The notes below the pieces were generated by a model, which worked only from the letters and a program-made list of their open reading frames with translations, was not told the DNA's origin and searched no databases. DNA of 64,000 bases from Juglans regia (lineage: Eukaryota; Streptophyta; Magnoliopsida; Fagales; Juglandaceae): contig NC_049916.1 in the NCBI RefSeq assembly GCF_001411555.2, forward strand, positions 868,001 to 932,000, in the 5' to 3' direction. Shown here piece after piece: positions 59,888 to 64,000 of the stretch (position 1 is the first letter of the stretch; each line of letters starts with the position of its first letter). Position numbers and translations under genes: made by a program.

Positions 59888-60188
59888 ATGCAGAGTAGGG
59901 GATCAAGTACCAGGCTTTCGGGTATGACTTATCGGTCTCGAATCCCGACTCTCTTGCTCTTCATGTTTGCCACCTTCTCTACCATCTATGTCGCTGGCCG
60001 GTTAGCTCTCTTCAAAGTCGCATTTTTTTCCTAATTCGACTTGTAATTTAATTGCTTATTCTTTTTTCAGCCAGTTTCATACGAATTTACGCTTTTCTTT
60101 TATTTTTCCTGGGGTGATGTATAGGCTATGGCAGGATGCGGAATGCCGGGTATATTTGATAAAAGAACTTGATAGGATAACTGGGCTG
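59888..60188 (+). pseudogene. 5' exons of a beta-1,3-galactosyltransferase (GT31), truncated
   Basis: Exon 1 59888-60000 (MQSRGSSTRLSGMTYRSRIP, then a membrane anchor LLLFMFATFSTIYVAGR) is joined in phase to exon 2 60125-60188 (LWQDAECRVYLIKELDRITG) across a GT-AG intron. This is the N-terminus of plant GT31 galactosyltransferases of the hydroxyproline O-galactosyltransferase/B3GALT type, Golgi type II membrane proteins. No later exon (SAISVDDTLKIIACRE-type text is expected next) was found before the minus-strand fragments at 60474, so the enzyme domain is absent. Both exons are free of stops, so the break may be recent. Confidence 0.8.
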
Positions 60189-60540
60189 GTGGGTATTCCT
60201 TCTTATGCTTGAATTTATGTTCTTTGTGATTTTTTTGCCTCCTGTTTATTTATTTATTTATTTTTAAATTTTCGGAATCCGTTTTTTTTTTTTTTTTAAA
60301 GGCAAATTTATAGCAGGTTTTTTTAAAACAAATTCTAATACCATGCTTAAATTGTCCATATTTTTAAAAAAAAATATAATTTAAACACTTTCTAAAATTA
60401 ATTTATAAAAAAAAATTAAATAACATTGGACAACCACTGTTATAACCTGTTATAACACTGCTTAAATTGGCAATCACTGCCTTAACTCCCTGTTATATAC
60501 TATTGGTATGTGAGGACAACCGACTACCAGGACATATTTA

Positions 60541-60632
60541 TATTGGACCTTTGGCAGCCCAGTCCCTAGAGCTTCCACTCCATATTCAGCACCAGCCAGT
60601 ATAATGGTGTCCTGCCCAGCAGCCTTGTACCT
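60541..60632 (-). pseudogene. Aconitase exon fragment, one-base deletion
   Basis: After an acceptor (atttcag) the minus strand reads RYKAAGQDTIILAGAEYG, which matches the aconitase C-terminal domain. One base is then missing, so the expected SGSSRDWAAKGP appears only in the shifted frame (the text gtggaagctctagggactgg is intact). Aconitase converts citrate to isocitrate; SGSSRDWA is part of the substrate site. No other aconitase exon is recognisable nearby. Confidence 0.8.
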
Positions 60633-61004
60633 CTGAAATAGACACCAACCAAAAGCATAAATCCAATAGTACATTTGGAGATCATCATTATTAATTAAGG
60701 GCAGCAGCCATGAACTGTAAAAAAATTACTTCAAATCACTGGTGATTATTTCAGATGATTAGAATTTCTCACTTAGAAAATGTGTCAAAAGTTCCCACGC
60801 TCAAGAAGGTATTTCGCAGCAAGACTGTCTTTGTGGATGCTTCCAGCTGGGGAAATGTGATCTCAGGCAACACACTGGATTGAACAACCTAAACACCCTG
60901 CAATATCGAAGTCATGAGCATATATTGAAACTAATGAAGTAAATATATTTTTAGGAGTTGGGAGAGATGGGAGTGTTCAAGTTGAAAATTGTATGATCCA
61001 AGAC

Positions 61005-61430
61005 CTGATATGACACCCTGCACTGCATCTAAGAATATTGAAATGGCAAGCAGAGGTGTCATTGCAGCAAATTCCTTGATGATTGTAGTGCTGCTACTGA
61101 ACAAACCAGCCCACAAATTGTGCCCAAGTGCAAGGACCAAAACAATTGTGATGGCAAGAAGGATAGAGAGCTTGAGAGTCACTTCCATGGCTTTCTTAGC
61201 CCTGGTTGGATTACCTGCCCCCAACTCATTTGACACCCTTGTGCTGTCAATCACATTAAGTTTAAAGTTTAATTACCTTTGTCTAGTACAAAATGGGGAA
61301 ATGGAGAGCCAAGAAAGACTGAGATCAACTTGGAAGAAGTTATTCTACCAACTGACCTTGCAGCAGCACTGAGACCATAGGCAAACATGAAAGAAATAGC
61401 TTATGTATTCACGCTGAAGTTATAATCCAG
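61005..61430 (-). pseudogene. MATE/DTX transporter fragment, two exons
   Basis: The exon ending at 61357 reads FSVNT, stop (61403-61401), AISFMFAYGLSAAAS. The exon 61243-61005 reads TRVSNELGAGNPTRAKKAME, LALGHNLWAGLFSSSTTIIK and EFAAMTPLLAISIFLDAVQG. Splice sites (ag|gtcagt and gacag) join them in phase. This is the conserved second half of a plant MATE efflux carrier. The premature stop and the missing remainder (the expected next part, VARGCGWQ, is absent) make it a pseudogene. Confidence 0.88.
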
Positions 61431-61895
61431 AAAAATACAAAAAAAGTATTAATTTTCAGCAATAAAGATCATGTCTATAACTGATTCAACTGATTCAACA
61501 ATCCAGAAATGGCCAACATAAATGGTCAACTATGTCAAGAAGGCACTGAAAAAAAACTACCTCGAGAAGTCGAAAGGCTACTATATGAGGTCGGCAACTG
61601 AAATAGTCAGCAATACCCAGCATATGCCTCCAAGGCTTTGAGATCCGCCAACAATAAATCCACACTAGACAGTTCTGCCAACAAATCAATATGTGGGAGT
61701 ACCATTACATTCAACTCAAGCTCAACAAATCCATTAAAAGTTCACTACCTCACCTCTTTGTAATAGTCATCCTTCTCTGACTTCCAACATCACAAGCATA
61801 TTAAGCTGAAGTTGGAGTTGCTTAAGTTGCCGAAGTTGAAGGAAGAGGGTTACCTTAAGCAGAAAAAAATGTAAAGGTTAAGTTAAATGGATAAA

Positions 61896-62501
61896 TTAAT
61901 AATAAAAAATCAAACTTAACAAATCAAAGTGTTTACCTTCGATGTCAACGCGTTTTACATGCTCATCAACCTCCCAAGAACTAAGTGGTTCACAAGTCAA
62001 CCAATTTTGCGTGCAAATTAGTGCTTGGACAGTCTCCGGAGCTAATGAGCTTCGGTATGGATCTATTACACGTCCACCGGTGCTGAATGCGGACTCGGAT
62101 GCGATGGTGGAAATAGGGATGCCTAATACATCACGTGCGATCTCCGCAAGGATGGGATATCTAAATGAGTTCTTCTTCCACCAATCCAAAATATCAAACT
62201 CGGGTATTTTTGGTTCAATCACATCCGACAAATACCTATCCATGTCCGAGCTAAGTACTGAACTGTTTTGCTTCTCAAGATATTGCTCTATAGCTGTATC
62301 AAAATCTTCACAGTCCAGGTCATCAACAATAATACTTGAGGAACTTCTATGGGCTATATTTGATCTTCCACTACCTAGCCCATAAAACTCATGGTATTGC
62401 TCAATCAAACGATTCATGAGCAATCTTACTTTGGACTCAATAAGGAGTATACGCTGGGTTTGGGAGTAGTCTGTGATTGGATCTTTAGGTTGTGGTGCCA
62501 T
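61896..62501 (-). pseudogene. hAT transposase C-terminal fragment (dimerisation domain)
   Basis: The 201-codon frame includes FDILDWWKKNSFRYPILAEI, GIPISTIASESAFSTGGRVI and SSLAPETVQALICTQNWL, the C-terminal hAT dimerisation domain as in RICESLEEPER/DAYSLEEPER-like proteins. The BED finger and catalytic core are missing upstream. A donor-like gaag|gtaaac at about 61935 suggests the last residues read here are intronic. The ATG at 62501 is probably not the original start. It could be a domesticated fragment, but truncation is the simpler reading. Confidence 0.88.
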
Positions 62502-62756
62502 TCAAGAAGTAGAGAGACACGGACAGACAAATCTATGGAGGAATTGGGAAAGGCGAGGCGGAGAAAACCGGTGAGAGACAGAGTGCTAACATGCGCCGAG
62601 AGCCAAGGGAGTGAGTTGGGGAGCATTAATTAGCAAGGCACAAGAACAAGGAAAGAAAAAAGTGGAAAAGACAGAGGAGGCAGGGAAACAATGTCTTTGC
62701 TTTTGCTGAGATGGCAATTGAACGATGTTTGGACTAGGGGTAATACCCGCATATAT

Positions 62757-63119
62757 GATATGTCAGATTTTAAAATTATTTTTATACTTTTATTGTAAAT
62801 CAGATCTAACGTATCACATAAAGTCAAATCAATTAGTGAACTTATTTTTATGAAATCTTTTTGTAGTTATATCACTTCTCATTCTACCGTGAGTAGCATT
62901 TTTAGAATTCAACCCATTAGACCCTCTAGGGTGGTCAAATCTTAAATGTTTCGTTAAAAATGTCATTATTTTAAAAACCAAAATATATATATATATAGGA
63001 TGATAATAAAAATATGATCGTGATTATATTTTTCTTATGATAATAAAGTCGAGAGAGATTTTCCCGTGCATCTTAGAAAAAAAAATGACTCGTTTTGATA
63101 AAACTACACACACACAGAC

Positions 63120-63159
<40 letters not shown>

Positions 63160-63533
63160 CATTTGCGTCGTCCTTCTCTTCAAATAGCAAAATGTCTGAT
63201 ATAGCATCTAATTGCGTCGTGGATAAGAGTGGTGCAGGATTGATATTAGGCTGCAAGCAAGGGTTGTTGATAAATAATAGCTGGTTCTGAGAAAAATATG
63301 AAGTTCATGGAAGTGGAGCTCCTTTCAAGTTTCTCATTAATTCATTGCCTTTCAGTGAAAGGAAACGTGGCATTTGAATATGGCTAGAGATACATAGAAC
63401 GTTGGCTCGCTCCCTGATCTTCTGGTTGATCTCTAGTCCCCATTTATATTGCTATATGCATTATGATACATTTTACTTTCCAACATATACTCACTCTTCA
63501 CCTTATTGGCTGGATAAGAAATTACTAGTAGAT
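62757..63533. repeat. ABCC 3'-flank block, unit 3
   Basis: It matches 18881-19674 closely, including the compound microsatellite (63107-63159). The match begins abruptly inside the foldback MITE: the left arm of the MITE and everything left of it are replaced by unrelated sequence. Confidence 0.92.
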
Positions 63534-63646
63534 TCAATTCGGTTCTGTTGACTGATTATGAGACCAGTATTCTGACACAAGGAGCCCAAAAAGTGACCCT
63601 TCTCTCTTCATTAGTTTTGTTGGCTCATCAAACTCCACTAGTTTCC
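63534..63646 (-). CDS. Terminal coding exon of a third ABCC gene (partial, continues past the window)
   Basis: This 113-bp exon has the acceptor tttcag (63652-63647) and the stop at 63536-63534. In phase 1 it reads [20 protein letters not shown], then [17 protein letters not shown]. It matches the last exon of copies 1 and 2, with GLL in place of GQL. The preceding intron (63647 to the edge) matches intron 10 of copy 1, including the segment that copy 2 lacks. By the offset from copy 1, exon 10 should lie about 460 bases past the window. Whether the gene is complete cannot be seen here. Confidence 0.88.
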
Positions 63647-64000
63647 CTGAAATAGAATGCAACGATTTCTTTCAAAAATCTTCAACACTTGATAATTCAG
63701 TGCACATCTCTATCAACATTTTCATATTTATATGATGTCATTTGTCTAGTTACATGGACATTAGTATCACCTCCTTAATTCTATACACTAGCTGTTGGAC
63801 CCAAGAATTTGAGACATACTAATCTTTTACCACAATGGTCATACAAACTGATATGATAGTCCTATGTGGCAGTGCATGTCAGCAAATAAACTGAAATGGG
63901 TATTATATTTGTTAGCTTTAAAAAACTAAATAAAAATAATAATTTAAAACAAAACTTGGGTGTTTGGCCACCCCCATCAGTCCATGTGGGCAGACCACTT

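Noticed and set aside
60774..60890. Minus-strand stretch reading VVQSSVLPEITFPQLEASTK
   Set aside because: Looks coding and lies between the aconitase and MATE fragments, but I could not assign it to either.
1..64000. CRISPR arrays, bacterial operons, rRNA or tRNA genes
   Set aside because: None seen. The window is plant nuclear DNA; the tandem and dispersed repeats lack the regular repeat-spacer pattern, and no tRNA cloverleaf was recognised by eye.

Overview
This is a eukaryotic nuclear window from a woody eudicot. The evidence is GT-AG introns, plant-specific gene families, hAT, CACTA, LINE and MITE debris, and an AT-rich background. The MITE and LINE-tail types resemble those of Fagales (walnut/pecan relatives); that placement is an inference from repeat style only.

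The backbone is a tandem array of full-length ABC transporter genes of subfamily C (ABCC10/MRP14-like), all on the minus strand. Copy 1 (coding 27057-19675) and copy 2 (coding 51084-44012) each resolve into 11 coding exons of the same lengths, with phases that close, predicting 1483 residues each. Both keep Walker A, signature and Walker B motifs in both nucleotide-binding domains. The 3'-terminal exon of a third copy lies at 63646-63534, and the rest of that gene should continue past the right edge. The duplicated unit is larger than the gene: 3' flanks (from 18305, 42668 and 62757) and repeat blocks at 10012, 35314 and 56868 recur with it.

Region by region: 1-3888 is a broken LINE, cut by the left edge. 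4755-4865 is a dead exon of an inositol polyphosphate 5-phosphatase. 5653-6101 (minus) is an apparently intact two-exon GRF zinc-finger gene. 9391-9792 is a tandem repeat. 10012-17700 is a transposon block with a captured ABCC exon, a broken plant-transposon protein, a CACTA-type DUF4218 remnant and pieces of an unidentified host-like gene. 18305-27450 is ABCC unit 1. 27450-34720 holds a non-autonomous hAT with an 8-bp target duplication, an LTR-like GC-rich stretch and a CDKF-like kinase pseudogene. 35314-41050 is the second transposon block, with two nested hATs. 42668-51480 is ABCC unit 2. 51750-54110 is AT-rich and MITE-laden. 54422-55610 is a run of truncated KIC-like EF-hand, copia-gag-like and GATA/TIFY fragments. 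56255-58600 is repeat debris. 59888-62501 holds fragments of a beta-1,3-galactosyltransferase, aconitase, a MATE transporter and a hAT transposase. 62757-64000 is the start of ABCC unit 3.

Only the two ABCC genes and the small GRF gene look functional. I see no new type of biological system. The most interesting biology is the expanding ABCC array and its interplay with transposons, including transposon blocks that carry a piece of the array's own gene.
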